Assembly (NCBI GenBank): GCA_001897605.1
Contig: MKTL01000006.1
Span: 287,780-351,779, forward strand
Direction: 5' to 3'
Length of the DNA stretch: 64,000 nucleotides
Origin: Clostridiales bacterium 38-18
GTDB lineage: Bacteria > Bacillota > Clostridia > Peptostreptococcales > Acidaminobacteraceae
Position numbers and translations under genes: made by a program. This document shows, piece after piece, positions 37,906 to 47,444 of this stretch; position 1 is the first letter of the stretch; the number at the start of each line of letters is the position of its first letter. The notes below the pieces were generated by a model that saw only the letters and a program-made list of their open reading frames with translations, had not been told where the DNA came from and made no database searches.

Positions 37906-39417
37906 ATGAATCATCTTTTCGCCGCAATCGATCTGGGATCGAATGCGTTAAAGCTTAAAATTGTACAAGTGATCAATAACCAAATGGAAACCTTGGAGGA
38001 CATCTCTGTACAAATTCCATTAGGAGATGAGGTTTTTCTATCCAATACCATTCAACTCGAAACGGTTAAAGAAGCGGTAGAAACGTTGATTTATTTTAAA
38101 CAGGTGATGGAATCCTATGGCATCGTCGCTTATAAGGCTGTGGGCACAAGTGCTTTTCGTGAAGCAGAAAATGCAAAGAATTTTATAGAAATCATACGTA
38201 TGAAAACGGGTCTTGAGGTTGAAGTCGTAGAAGACACGATGGAGAAATTTCTTACCTATAAATCGATTAGAGATAATGTGTCCAATTATAAGGATATTCG
38301 AAAGAGTGCTTTACTAGTAGAAGTTAACTCTGGTAGCTGTGATGTGAGTATTTATAGTCAGAATAAGCTAATCAAAAATGATGAGATTCGATTGGGGACT
38401 AAGACACTTAAGTACATGCTAATTGAGCTTGAAAAACGTGCAATTAATTATCCTTATGTCCTTAGAGAAATTATTGAGACGCGTACCTCTCACATTTGGC
38501 CAAGTATAGAGGCTAAAAGAATTAAACATTTTATCGCTATTGGCGGAGAGGCTAAACAGGTTAAAGAGATTCTGTTTGGGTCTAAGGCTAATATCTCAAT
38601 GCAAGATTTTAAAGCACTATGTGTGAAGGCGCTTAACAACGATTACGAGCTCCGAAAAAAAGTTGAAGCCAAAGCGGTAAACTGGTATGAATTTTTAGCG
38701 ACCATGGTTTTATACGATGTATTTACTGACTTAGTTGATTCAGAATATCTAACTGTTCCCAATATCTCATTAAGAGATGGTATTCTGGCAGTGCTAATAG
38801 AGCAGGCATACGACTTAAATCGATATAAACACTTTAACAATGATATCTATCATCTTGCCTATGAGATCAGTAAACGATACAAAAGCAGCGAGAGTCATAT
38901 TAAAAATATAGAACATAATGCCTTTATGCTTTTTGAAGGTTTGAAAAAAACGTTTTCATTTAACGAAAGAGATGAAATGCTTTTACGGCTAAGTGCTATA
39001 CTACATGAAATTGGTAAATACACACGTATGAGAGATTATCTTATTACCAGCTATGAAAAGCTCAGTTCTATGGATATCTTTGGTGTAAAGCATAACGAAA
39101 TGCTCATTATCGCACATATTTGTAGACTTATTTCAAGCTCTGAAACAAAGCTGTATCAATTGCCACCAAATAACTTAACTGAGGATGAGCAAATACGTGT
39201 TTTTAAGCTTGCATCTATACTATCCATTTCAGACTCATTAGATAAAGGGAAGAAGCAGCGTATTGAAGTTATTGATACTGTAATCAATGATGATTATTTT
39301 TTCATCAATGTAAAAAGACACTCTGAAACCATACTAGAGGATTGGAGCTTTGAATTTACTATAGACAATTTTGCTAATACCTTTGGAATAATACCAGAAA
39401 TTAAGGATGTGGACTAA
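37906..39417 (+). CDS. Ppx/GppA-like protein with HD domain, divergent active site
   Basis: A 503-residue protein with the two-domain actin-like fold of exopolyphosphatase/GppA followed by a C-terminal HD-type helical domain (about 310-500, with LHEIGKY). The N-terminus AIDLGSNALKLKIV is recognisable. The usual glycine-rich phosphate loop (DIGGGSTE in the paralog at 41.5 kb) reads VEVNSGSCDVS, and the usual GKEEAYYDYLG segment reads VEDTMEKFLTYKS, lacking the paired acidic residues. Catalysis is therefore doubtful; a regulatory role is possible. Its stop overlaps the ppk start (TAATG). Confidence 0.85.
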   Translation: MNHLFAAIDLGSNALKLKIVQVINNQMETLEDISVQIPLGDEVFLSNTIQLETVKEAVETLIYFKQVMESYGIVAYKAVGTSAFREAENAKNFIEIIRMKTGLEVEVVEDTMEKFLTYKSIRDNVSNYKDIRKSALLVEVNSGSCDVSIYSQNKLIKNDEIRLGTKTLKYMLIELEKRAINYPYVLREIIETRTSHIWPSIEAKRIKHFIAIGGEAKQVKEILFGSKANISMQDFKALCVKALNNDYELRKKVEAKAVNWYEFLATMVLYDVFTDLVDSEYLTVPNISLRDGILAVLIEQAYDLNRYKHFNNDIYHLAYEISKRYKSSESHIKNIEHNAFMLFEGLKKTFSFNERDEMLLRLSAILHEIGKYTRMRDYLITSYEKLSSMDIFGVKHNEMLIIAHICRLISSSETKLYQLPPNNLTEDEQIRVFKLASILSISDSLDKGKKQRIEVIDTVINDDYFFINVKRHSETILEDWSFEFTIDNFANTFGIIPEIKDVD

Positions 39418-41474
39418 TGTATTTTAATAGAGAGCTGAGCTGGCTTGAATTTAATAGAAGAGTGTTATATGAAATGGAGGATTTGAAGCAACCATTACTA
39501 GAACGACTTAAGTTTAGTGCTATTTTTTCAACAAACCTAGATGAATTTTTTATGGTCCGTGTTGCTGCGATTAAGAATCAAATTAGTTCAGGCTATGAAG
39601 ATCCAGATCAAACAGGCTATACAGCAAAGCAAAAGCTTGATCTTATTAACGAAAAGGTTTCTGAGCTGGTCACTTTGCAATATGAAAAAACCATGATTCA
39701 GCTTGAAGCTCTAGCTACGAGTGGTATCAAAATCATTCATAAAACTCAGTTCACCTCAGAAATCATCACACAGCTTGAACAAAAATTCAACTTTGAAATT
39801 TTTCCGGTGCTTACACCTATGGCAGTTGACTTTTCTCGTCGTTTTCCATTAATTTCAAATAAAAGTATCTATATCGGTGTACGCCTTATGATCGGTATGG
39901 AATCTAAATTTGCCCTAGTACAGGTTCCAAATGTGCTTGAACGACTGATTAAGGTTACAAGCTGTAAGGAAAGCACCTGCTTTGTCCTTCTTGAGGATGT
40001 TATAGAAACATTTATCGATAAGCTATTTATCGGTCATCAGGTCATGTCAACCTGTCAATTTCGTGCAACAAGAAACGCAGATCTCAACATCGTTGAAGAT
40101 GAAGCTGAGGACCTGTTAATGGTCATAGAAGAAGCAATTAAGCTCCGTAAGTGGGGAGAAACAGTTCGCCTTGAAATTACGGACAGTTCACAGGATCCTT
40201 GGTTAATGAAGGTGCTAGAGGATGCTTTGCAACTTGATCCAACTCAAATATTTAGAGTGAATGGCATGCTGGATTTAACTTTTTTGATGAAGCTAAAGCC
40301 GCCAAAGGGAAATACTGAGCTTATACGTATGCCCTATAAGCCTAAAAAATATCCACCTATTGATAAAAAGAATCTGTTTAAAGCGATCAAGGATAATGAT
40401 ATTCTATTACACCATCCATTTGAAAGCTTTGATTTGGTCGTCGATTTTATAAAGCAGGCGAGTAAGGATCCACATGTATTGGCGATTAAGCAAACGCTAT
40501 ATCGCGTCAGTGGTGATTCACAAATAATAAAGGCATTAGCAGAAGCAGCAGATAAAGGTAAACAGGTCACCGTTTTAGTTGAGCTAAGAGCAAGGTTTGA
40601 TGAAGAAAATAACATCAACTGGGCTAAAAAGCTCGAGCAAAGAGGGGTTCATGTCATATATGGTATCTATGGCATCAAGACACATTCGAAAATCACACTG
40701 GTTGTAAGGCGTGAGAAGAACAAGATCAAAAGATACTTGCATCTTAGCACAGGTAATTACAATGATCAGACTGCTAAGGTCTATACAGATATGGGGTTAT
40801 TTACTTGTAAGGAATCCTTTGGTACAGATGCTTCTATCTTTTTTAATATGGTATCTGGCTTTGTCACTTCAGTTAATACGAATATTATGAGCGTTGCACC
40901 TTATACACTGAGACAAAAATTCTATGATTTAATCAATCGAGAAATAGGGCATGCAAAGGCTGGAAATACTGCACGTATTGTTGCTAAGATGAACGCATTA
41001 GTAGATCAAGAATTGATCGCTAGGCTGTATGAAGCCTCGAGGGCAGGTGTTAAGATTGAGTTAATGGTGCGAGGTATCTGTACTTTAGTTCCTGGAGTGG
41101 TTGGACTTAGTGATAACATCGTCGTAAAAAGTATCGTAGGTGAGTTTCTTGAGCATAGTCGAATCTTTTATTTTCAAAATCACCGATCACCAGAAATCTA
41201 TTTATCTAGTGCGGATTGGATGACTCGAAATTTAAGCAGACGTGTTGAATTGCTTTTTCCAGTTGAGGACCCAGTTCTTTTTAAAAGAATTTGGTTAACG
41301 CTACAGCTTTATTTTAAAGACAATCAAAAATCATGGACGCTCCTTTCAAACGGAAGCTATAGTAAAACGGTTGCTGAAAAAAATCCTGTACAGGTTCACG
41401 AAGTATTAAAGCATCTGATCTATGAGGACGATGCGGATTACAATAAAAAAATTCAAACTCTATTAGAAAGCTAG
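39417..41474 (+). CDS. ppk: Polyphosphate kinase 1
   Basis: PPK1 reversibly polymerises the gamma phosphate of ATP into inorganic polyphosphate. 685 residues: N-domain start FNRELSWLEFNRRVL, head domain, and two phospholipase D-like catalytic domains. The autophosphorylated His is in YGIYGIKTHSKITLV and the second conserved His in LEHSRIFYFQN. The start codon overlaps the preceding stop by one base, implying translational coupling. The canonical exopolyphosphatase follows after six bases, so synthesis and breakdown are encoded together. Confidence 0.97.
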   Translation: MYFNRELSWLEFNRRVLYEMEDLKQPLLERLKFSAIFSTNLDEFFMVRVAAIKNQISSGYEDPDQTGYTAKQKLDLINEKVSELVTLQYEKTMIQLEALATSGIKIIHKTQFTSEIITQLEQKFNFEIFPVLTPMAVDFSRRFPLISNKSIYIGVRLMIGMESKFALVQVPNVLERLIKVTSCKESTCFVLLEDVIETFIDKLFIGHQVMSTCQFRATRNADLNIVEDEAEDLLMVIEEAIKLRKWGETVRLEITDSSQDPWLMKVLEDALQLDPTQIFRVNGMLDLTFLMKLKPPKGNTELIRMPYKPKKYPPIDKKNLFKAIKDNDILLHHPFESFDLVVDFIKQASKDPHVLAIKQTLYRVSGDSQIIKALAEAADKGKQVTVLVELRARFDEENNINWAKKLEQRGVHVIYGIYGIKTHSKITLVVRREKNKIKRYLHLSTGNYNDQTAKVYTDMGLFTCKESFGTDASIFFNMVSGFVTSVNTNIMSVAPYTLRQKFYDLINREIGHAKAGNTARIVAKMNALVDQELIARLYEASRAGVKIELMVRGICTLVPGVVGLSDNIVVKSIVGEFLEHSRIFYFQNHRSPEIYLSSADWMTRNLSRRVELLFPVEDPVLFKRIWLTLQLYFKDNQKSWTLLSNGSYSKTVAEKNPVQVHEVLKHLIYEDDADYNKKIQTLLES

Positions 41475-41480
41475 GCACTT

Positions 41481-42992
41481 ATGAAAAAAACCATCGCAAT
41501 TATCGACTTAGGATCAAACTCAATACGCATGAACATCATAGGCATTAACGAATATGGTGGTTATAGTATTTTCGATCAGGCTAGTGAAATGGTTAGGCTA
41601 AGCGAAGGAATGGGCACAGCGCTGATTCTTAGAGAAGAACCTATGCGTAGAACGATTGAAGCACTAAAATACTTTAAACAGTTAATCAAATTAAACGATA
41701 CGAAAGAGGTATACGCTCTTGCAACTGCTGCCGTAAGAATGGCAAAAAATAAAGAAGCCTTTCTATCACTTGTTAAGGAAGAGGTTGGACTAGAATTCAA
41801 AGTTTTAACTGGTAAGGAAGAAGCCTATTATGATTATTTGGGCGTCGTCAACTCTATGGAGCTGAAAACGGCATTGCTGCTCGATATCGGTGGTGGTAGC
41901 ACTGAAATTATATATATGGTAGATCGCGTACTAAAAGAATCTATTAGTTTGCCCTTTGGTTCAGTAACCTTAACGGAAAAATTTGCCGATCAAAAATCTA
42001 AGAAAAAGAGAATTGAAGCATCAACCAAATTTATTCAGGATCATTACGATAAGCTAAAATGGCTTGATCAAGTGAAAAACATCCCTATCATAGGGCTAGG
42101 TGGTGTCATCCGTACTATTGGAAAAATTGACCGTGATCGAAATGGCTATCCTATTGAAAATATGCACAACTACAAACTTCACGATTCAGAAATTGAAAGA
42201 TTATTTGATCTGATCCTTAACACTGAAGAGAAGGATCTCGATAAAATCAGTGGTATCAGTAAAAAGCGTGCAGACATCATCACTTTGGGCTTGCTACCAT
42301 TTAAGTGTTTGTTTGAACGAGTCGACGCACCTGAAGTTAGAATAAGTGGTAGTGGCCTAAGAGATGGCGTCTTCTATGAGAAATATTTTCCAAGTGTCGG
42401 TATGCCAATTATCTTAGAAGATGTCCTTATACAAAGTAAACAGAATATGATGCGTCGATTTGAGGTTAATGAAAAGCATGCAAGGCAAGTACAATCCTTG
42501 GCACTTGGTTTATATGAAGGCTTAAAATCATTGTTAAACGAAGGGCCATCAGATATCAAAGTTTTGAGTACTGCTGCATTGCTTCATGATATTGGGATTC
42601 ATATAGAATACTACGATCATCATGTTCATGGCTTTTATCTCATTCTAAACGGTCGCTTGGAAGGGTTGACCAATACAGAGCGTATCTCTGTTGCCTATTT
42701 AGTTGGCTCACATAGAGAAGCAGGTATTAAAGCTAAAATGACCGATTTTGAAGGCTTATTATCAAAATCCGAGCTAAATCGATTAGGTCAGCTGGTTGTC
42801 ATTATGAATTTAGCTGAGCATCTAGATCGTGCAGAGAATGGTGTCGTAAAGACCATTTCAGTCGAAATTTTTAAGGATGAGGTTGTATTACACCTTGAAG
42901 GCGAAGGAACATTTGAACTAGAAAAGAAATCGGTTATGAGATTTACAGAAAGATTTGAAAAGCAATTTTCGAAACGATTAACAGTAATTTAA
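41481..42992 (+). CDS. ppx: Exopolyphosphatase (Ppx/GppA) with HD domain
   Basis: A 503-residue canonical member that removes terminal phosphate from polyphosphate or acts on pppGpp. N-terminal IIDLGSNSIRMNII, TGKEEAYYDYLGVV with the catalytic acidic pair, phosphate loop LLDIGGGSTEIIY and GLGGVIRTIGK are all intact. A C-terminal HD-like domain has LLHDIGIHIEYYDHHVHG. It forms a cluster with ppk and the divergent paralog. Ppx versus GppA specificity cannot be decided from sequence, but linkage to ppk favours Ppx. Confidence 0.93.
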   Translation: MKKTIAIIDLGSNSIRMNIIGINEYGGYSIFDQASEMVRLSEGMGTALILREEPMRRTIEALKYFKQLIKLNDTKEVYALATAAVRMAKNKEAFLSLVKEEVGLEFKVLTGKEEAYYDYLGVVNSMELKTALLLDIGGGSTEIIYMVDRVLKESISLPFGSVTLTEKFADQKSKKKRIEASTKFIQDHYDKLKWLDQVKNIPIIGLGGVIRTIGKIDRDRNGYPIENMHNYKLHDSEIERLFDLILNTEEKDLDKISGISKKRADIITLGLLPFKCLFERVDAPEVRISGSGLRDGVFYEKYFPSVGMPIILEDVLIQSKQNMMRRFEVNEKHARQVQSLALGLYEGLKSLLNEGPSDIKVLSTAALLHDIGIHIEYYDHHVHGFYLILNGRLEGLTNTERISVAYLVGSHREAGIKAKMTDFEGLLSKSELNRLGQLVVIMNLAEHLDRAENGVVKTISVEIFKDEVVLHLEGEGTFELEKKSVMRFTERFEKQFSKRLTVI

Positions 42993-42995
42993 CAC

Positions 42996-43024
42996 TTGAA
43001 ACTACCTTCACATTTGTATATAAT
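42996..43024 (+). promoter_or_regulatory. Sigma-A promoter for the helicase gene
   Basis: TTGAAA, 17 bases, TATAAT. The predicted start of transcription is near 43031, leaving a leader of about 65 bases that contains a hairpin. Confidence 0.75.
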
Positions 43025-43046
43025 ATTTAAGTCGCTTTTGACCTAC

Positions 43047-43081
43047 GGATAGTTATCACGAGATGACTATCCTTCTTCTTT
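43047..43081 (+). terminator. Leader hairpin upstream of the helicase gene
   Basis: Arms GGATAGT / ACTATCC with a 12-base loop followed by TTCTTCTTTT. It lies downstream of the promoter at 42996-43024, so it may attenuate the helicase gene as well as end readthrough from ppx. Confidence 0.55.
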
Positions 43082-43094
43082 TGTGGAGGTAGTT

Positions 43095-45323
43095 ATGAAC
43101 GCAAACCAGCATCCCCAGTTTCATCAGGAAAGTGATCGACTGGACAAGACACTTAAACATGTGCATCTAACCATCGATGCTGTAGATCGCTTTACTGAAA
43201 GATCCAAAGACAATCTACGCGATGCGATGAGTGAAATTGATACGCAGGAAGCTTCTTCAAGCTATATTGATGCCATGATTTCAACTCAATTCATCGAAAT
43301 TGCAAATCGTAACTATGACAGCCTGATGCGAGCAAAGGACAAACCGTATTTTGCGCGCATCGATTTCATTCAAAGTGGTAAGGAAAGTATTGAAAGCTTC
43401 TATATAGGAAAGACATCCATCCTTAAAGACGGTGATTTTACACCTCTCGTAGTGGATTGGCGTGCTCCAATCGCGTCTTTATACTATGAAGGTCGCATCG
43501 GTGATAATCATTATGAAAGTGAAGGTGACACATACAGTGGGGAATTGACTCTTAAAAGACAATTTGCTATTGAAAAGGGTGTGCTTGGAGATATCACAGA
43601 TGTAGATATAACAACTAACGATGCATTTTTACAAGCCTCTCTTGAAGCAAATGCAGATAAGAGACTAAAGGATATCGCTTCCACCATACAAGCAGAGCAA
43701 AATAAAATTATACGTGCAAGCATGAGAAAACCTCTGATCGTACAAGGCGTTGCTGGATCTGGTAAAACGACGATTGCGCTTCATAGAATCGCCTACTTTA
43801 TCTATACCTATGAAAAGACCTTTAGACCGGATTCTTTTATGATTATTGCTCCAAACCGACTTTTTATTAACTATATTTCTGAAGTTCTTCCTGAACTCGG
43901 GGTAGAAAATGTCAACCAAACAACCTATCAGGATTTAATGTTTTCTATCTTAGGAAAAAAATTGAAGCTACATGCTAAGCATACCGTTTTAGTCAACCTA
44001 ATCAATCATAGTGATAACGCTGAGATTGAAGCAGAAGTCGCTAAAATCAAAGGATCAATCGAATTTGTCAAAGCGCTAGAGGCCTATTTAACGCTTTATG
44101 AAAAAGACATAACACCAACCGTTCATTGTGACTTTTTTGATGAAAGAGTCGCTTCAAGAGTAGAGGTTAGATCCTGGTTTCTTAGTCATTTTGCGCATTT
44201 ACCATATTCGCAGCGTATAAAAGAAATTCAAAAATTACTTGAGAATAGACTTAAGTCCATTTATAAGGAGCGATTAAAGCAGCTTCAAGAAAATTATGAC
44301 GCTAAAATTGATCATATCCTAAGAAAAGAAGCACCTTCCGATGAAAGAAGAGAAAAAGTTGTCAGCTTAATGATGAAAAGGGATCTACTTTTAGAAGAAA
44401 CAAAACAGCTTAATAAATCGTTGATAAGAGATTATATGCGTTTGTTTAAAAAATCTGATCCATTCTTACTTTATTCAGATTTTTTAAAGTCAATCGATAA
44501 TTATTTGGAAAATGTACCTAGGTTAAAGTCTGGTTTAACTAAAAATGACACCTTTGACCTTGAGGATGTTAGTCCGTTGACCTTAATAGGCTATAGATGT
44601 CATGGTTCTGTCGCAGATATCGATATCTCCACTGTTGTGGTGGATGAGGCGCAGGACTTTAGCTCTGCAGAATTTTACGTATTAAAAATGGTATTGAAAA
44701 CAAGTCGAATGACTCTATTAGGTGATCTATCACAGGGGATATTGGCTTATCGAGGGACTCAAAACTGGCAAAAGATGATGCACGATGTTTTTCCTGAGGA
44801 TGAACCAAACTACATGACTTTGGTACAAAGCTATCGAACGACAGTAGAGATTATGACTGAGGCAAGTCTTGTATTAAATCGTCTGAATCAAGAGGATTTG
44901 GTGACTGCCAAGCCAGTTATCAGACACGGTGAAGCACCAATAAAGTGTCACTTTCATAGTGAAAAAGAGCTTATAAAAGCTTCTATACTAAAGATTGAGG
45001 AGTGGCAGGCAAAGAAATTTAAATCCATGGCAATAATTGCAAAGACTCAAAATGAGTGTCTTCATATTCAACATGAACTAGCAAAGAGCAGCATCAAAAC
45101 TGAAATACTTACGGATCAATCACTTATTTACAATGCAGGTGTCGTTATCGTGCCATCATATCTTGCAAAAGGTCTTGAATTCGATGCGGTTTTAGTGGTA
45201 AGTTTATCTCAGAGCTATACGGATTCTGAGCGTGATATTAAGTTGCTCTATGTTGCAATGACAAGGGCATTACATCAACTTGATCTTTACTATATTAAAG
45301 GTAACATTCAAGCGTTTGAATAA
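43095..45323 (+). CDS. HelD-like UvrD-family helicase/ATPase
   Basis: A 742-residue superfamily 1 ATPase. ATG 43095 follows GGAGG five bases upstream; the track's GTG is rejected. It has an N-terminal coiled-coil arm (about 1-80), Walker A QGVAGSGKTTIALHR (about 215), Walker B/DEAQ box VVDEAQDFSSAEF, motif QSYRTTVEIM and C-terminal LLYVAMTRALHQLDLYY. Architecture and N-terminal arm resemble HelD, which dislodges stalled RNA polymerase from DNA in Gram-positives. It lacks the larger insertions of UvrD/PcrA. HelD role inferred. Confidence 0.87.
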   Translation: MNANQHPQFHQESDRLDKTLKHVHLTIDAVDRFTERSKDNLRDAMSEIDTQEASSSYIDAMISTQFIEIANRNYDSLMRAKDKPYFARIDFIQSGKESIESFYIGKTSILKDGDFTPLVVDWRAPIASLYYEGRIGDNHYESEGDTYSGELTLKRQFAIEKGVLGDITDVDITTNDAFLQASLEANADKRLKDIASTIQAEQNKIIRASMRKPLIVQGVAGSGKTTIALHRIAYFIYTYEKTFRPDSFMIIAPNRLFINYISEVLPELGVENVNQTTYQDLMFSILGKKLKLHAKHTVLVNLINHSDNAEIEAEVAKIKGSIEFVKALEAYLTLYEKDITPTVHCDFFDERVASRVEVRSWFLSHFAHLPYSQRIKEIQKLLENRLKSIYKERLKQLQENYDAKIDHILRKEAPSDERREKVVSLMMKRDLLLEETKQLNKSLIRDYMRLFKKSDPFLLYSDFLKSIDNYLENVPRLKSGLTKNDTFDLEDVSPLTLIGYRCHGSVADIDISTVVVDEAQDFSSAEFYVLKMVLKTSRMTLLGDLSQGILAYRGTQNWQKMMHDVFPEDEPNYMTLVQSYRTTVEIMTEASLVLNRLNQEDLVTAKPVIRHGEAPIKCHFHSEKELIKASILKIEEWQAKKFKSMAIIAKTQNECLHIQHELAKSSIKTEILTDQSLIYNAGVVIVPSYLAKGLEFDAVLVVSLSQSYTDSERDIKLLYVAMTRALHQLDLYYIKGNIQAFE

Positions 45324-45334
45324 TGGAGGCAAAT

Positions 45335-46075
45335 ATGAGAATCTTAACCAAAAAGAGAGTAGTCATATCCATCGTTTCTATTCTATTTATTGCAATTTTA
45401 GGAATGGGGGTATGGTTTACGAATTCTTACGCACCTGATGAGCAAGCTTTAGACGCATTAAATGGGAATTCTGAAATCACAGTTAGTGATACAGCGGATT
45501 ACATTTATTTTAATCCAAATTCAGCACTGTCTAAAGGCATTGTGTTTTATCCTGGAGCAAAGGTTGCACCAGAGGCATACAATGTTCTTGCACTTGAAAT
45601 TGCAAAGCACCATATCCCAGTTGTAATCGTTAAAATGCCCTTAAATTTTGCCATATTCGATATAAACAAAGCAGATGCTATTAAATCAAAATTAGGAATA
45701 TCTCAGGATTGGGTATTAATGGGACATTCATTGGGTGGCAGTATGGCCGCTAAATACCTCTATGATCATCCCGAAAGCTTTAGCGGCATAATATTCTTAG
45801 CTTCATATTCAGCAAGTGACTTGTCACAAGCTAATATAGACGTGTTAAGTATCTGGGGTACTAAAGATGCATTTGTAACTCAGGAAAAAATTGAAGCTAC
45901 AAAAGATAAGCTTCCTGCAGGTTCAATTTTTCAATCTGTTGAGGGGGGAAATCATAGTCAATTTGGTAATTATGGCTTTCAAAATGGAGATAATGAAGCA
46001 GATATAGATAGTAGTGAGCAAAGATCAATTATTGTAGATGCCATAGTAACCTTTATGACCGATATTATCAAGTAG
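45335..46075 (+). CDS. Membrane-anchored alpha/beta hydrolase
   Basis: A 246-residue protein, started at ATG 45335 after GGAGG. An N-terminal membrane anchor or signal (about 8-27) precedes an alpha/beta hydrolase fold. The nucleophile elbow is MGHSLGGSMAA, the acid is in WGTKDAFV and the catalytic His in EGGNHSQFGNYG, so the triad is complete. It resembles the 'alpha/beta hydrolase family 5' type. Substrate unknown. It lies 11 bases after the helicase gene and 11 before the MerR fusion, so it is probably cotranscribed. Confidence 0.86.
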   Translation: MRILTKKRVVISIVSILFIAILGMGVWFTNSYAPDEQALDALNGNSEITVSDTADYIYFNPNSALSKGIVFYPGAKVAPEAYNVLALEIAKHHIPVVIVKMPLNFAIFDINKADAIKSKLGISQDWVLMGHSLGGSMAAKYLYDHPESFSGIIFLASYSASDLSQANIDVLSIWGTKDAFVTQEKIEATKDKLPAGSIFQSVEGGNHSQFGNYGFQNGDNEADIDSSEQRSIIVDAIVTFMTDIIK

Positions 46076-46086
46076 GACGGTAGGCT

Positions 46087-47349
46087 ATGAAAATAGGGCA
46101 GTTTGCGAAGCATAATAACGTCAGTATCGATACCATTCGACATTATATCGATTTAAACTTAATCTTTCCCGAGAAAATTTCAAGCTATTATAACTTTGAT
46201 CAAGCTTGTCAAAATGATTTTGATGACCTCATCCATCTCAAAGCACTTGGATTTACATTAGGTGAAATTAGTAAAATTTTGCTCTATAAGAGAATCGGTA
46301 ATTTAACGGATGTTGAAAAGAGAGATTCATTTCTGTCATTTTTTAAAACAAAATACGATTGGGTTAATAGAGAAATTGAATCCTTACTTACAACCAAGGA
46401 AGGACTTCAAGAGGCGATAGAGAAATTTAGTGAATCCAAGCCTTCCACAAAAAGAGTGAAGGGGCTGTCACTTCAAGGACTTGATCTGCTCTATTGTCCA
46501 CACTGTCAGACAAAATTGATAACTGAGTCCGGTCAGATCGTTCATAATACAATTTTTAATGGCCGTTTGATTTGTCACGGCTGTGATGAAGCCTATCAGC
46601 TTGAAATAATCGATGGTATATTAATATCTACAGAGCTTATTCCAGACACAGCCATAGACTTAACTCATTTAGCTTCAGATGCAAGCGAAACCTATATTGA
46701 TCAATATTTGAGATCAACTGATTCGGATTATCTTCAGAAGCTTTATGCCAGTTTGCAGTGGTCCGCTAGACACAATTGCTTTGATCATCTAAAAGATGGA
46801 GACGTCTCTCTAGAGCTAGGTTCAGGTCACGGCTATTTTCTCAGATATCATCTTGAGCTTTTTAATAAAGATATGTTCTATGTAGCGGTGGATCACGATA
46901 TTGAAAAACTCATTTGGTTAAAGTCGATATTGGATCAGCAAGAAACTAGGCTCAAAATCCTCTATATTTGCTCTGATTTCAAAGAAATTCCCTTAGCCAA
47001 TCAATCTGTCGATCTTTTACTAGATATTTCTGGTTCGAGTAATTACGCTTTTGATCACACTGACTTTTTATTAAACGATTTAGTGCCTATGCTTAAAAAT
47101 CAAGCAATGTTTCATGGCTATTATATACTTTTTGAGAAATTTGCAAAAAATTCTACGGTTGCGCTCGCAGCTAGATCAAACTTTAAGCTTGAATCCGTGA
47201 AATTGGCATTGGCACAGCTTAATTTGGATCTTATTAACGAATATATATCTCCACCCGTTACAAAGGGTGGACCAATGGAGAATTACTTTGTGTCAGGTGA
47301 AAGTGTATTTACTTATATCGTTAATGGTAAGTTTAAACCATTGGGTTAG
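46087..47349 (+). CDS. MerR-type regulator fused to a zinc ribbon and SAM methyltransferase
   Basis: A 420-residue fusion. Residues 1-70 form a MerR winged helix (MKIGQFAKHNNVSIDTIRHYIDL). A dimerisation coiled coil runs to about 125. A Cys4 ribbon follows (LYCPHCQTKL ... LICHGCDEAY, about 137-178), then a class I SAM methyltransferase with motif I SLELGSGHGYFLRY (about 242-255). The ribbon plus methyltransferase layout recalls RlmA-type rRNA methyltransferases, but the substrate is unknown. An MFS exporter follows, suggesting a sensing or resistance role. The terminator hairpin overlaps its stop codon. Confidence 0.85.
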   Translation: MKIGQFAKHNNVSIDTIRHYIDLNLIFPEKISSYYNFDQACQNDFDDLIHLKALGFTLGEISKILLYKRIGNLTDVEKRDSFLSFFKTKYDWVNREIESLLTTKEGLQEAIEKFSESKPSTKRVKGLSLQGLDLLYCPHCQTKLITESGQIVHNTIFNGRLICHGCDEAYQLEIIDGILISTELIPDTAIDLTHLASDASETYIDQYLRSTDSDYLQKLYASLQWSARHNCFDHLKDGDVSLELGSGHGYFLRYHLELFNKDMFYVAVDHDIEKLIWLKSILDQQETRLKILYICSDFKEIPLANQSVDLLLDISGSSNYAFDHTDFLLNDLVPMLKNQAMFHGYYILFEKFAKNSTVALAARSNFKLESVKLALAQLNLDLINEYISPPVTKGGPMENYFVSGESVFTYIVNGKFKPLG

Positions 47350-47365
47350 CCCAATGGTTTTATTA
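47335..47365 (+). terminator. Intrinsic terminator overlapping the MerR-fusion stop codon
   Basis: Arms AAACCATTGGG / CCCAATGGTTT with the stop TAG in the loop, then a T-rich tail. Confidence 0.85.
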
Positions 47366-47444
47366 TTTATGTCATAAAAATCTTAATTATATAGCTTGCC
47401 ATCGGTCATACGCCATCCTTTACAATAATTATAACGAGGTGATT

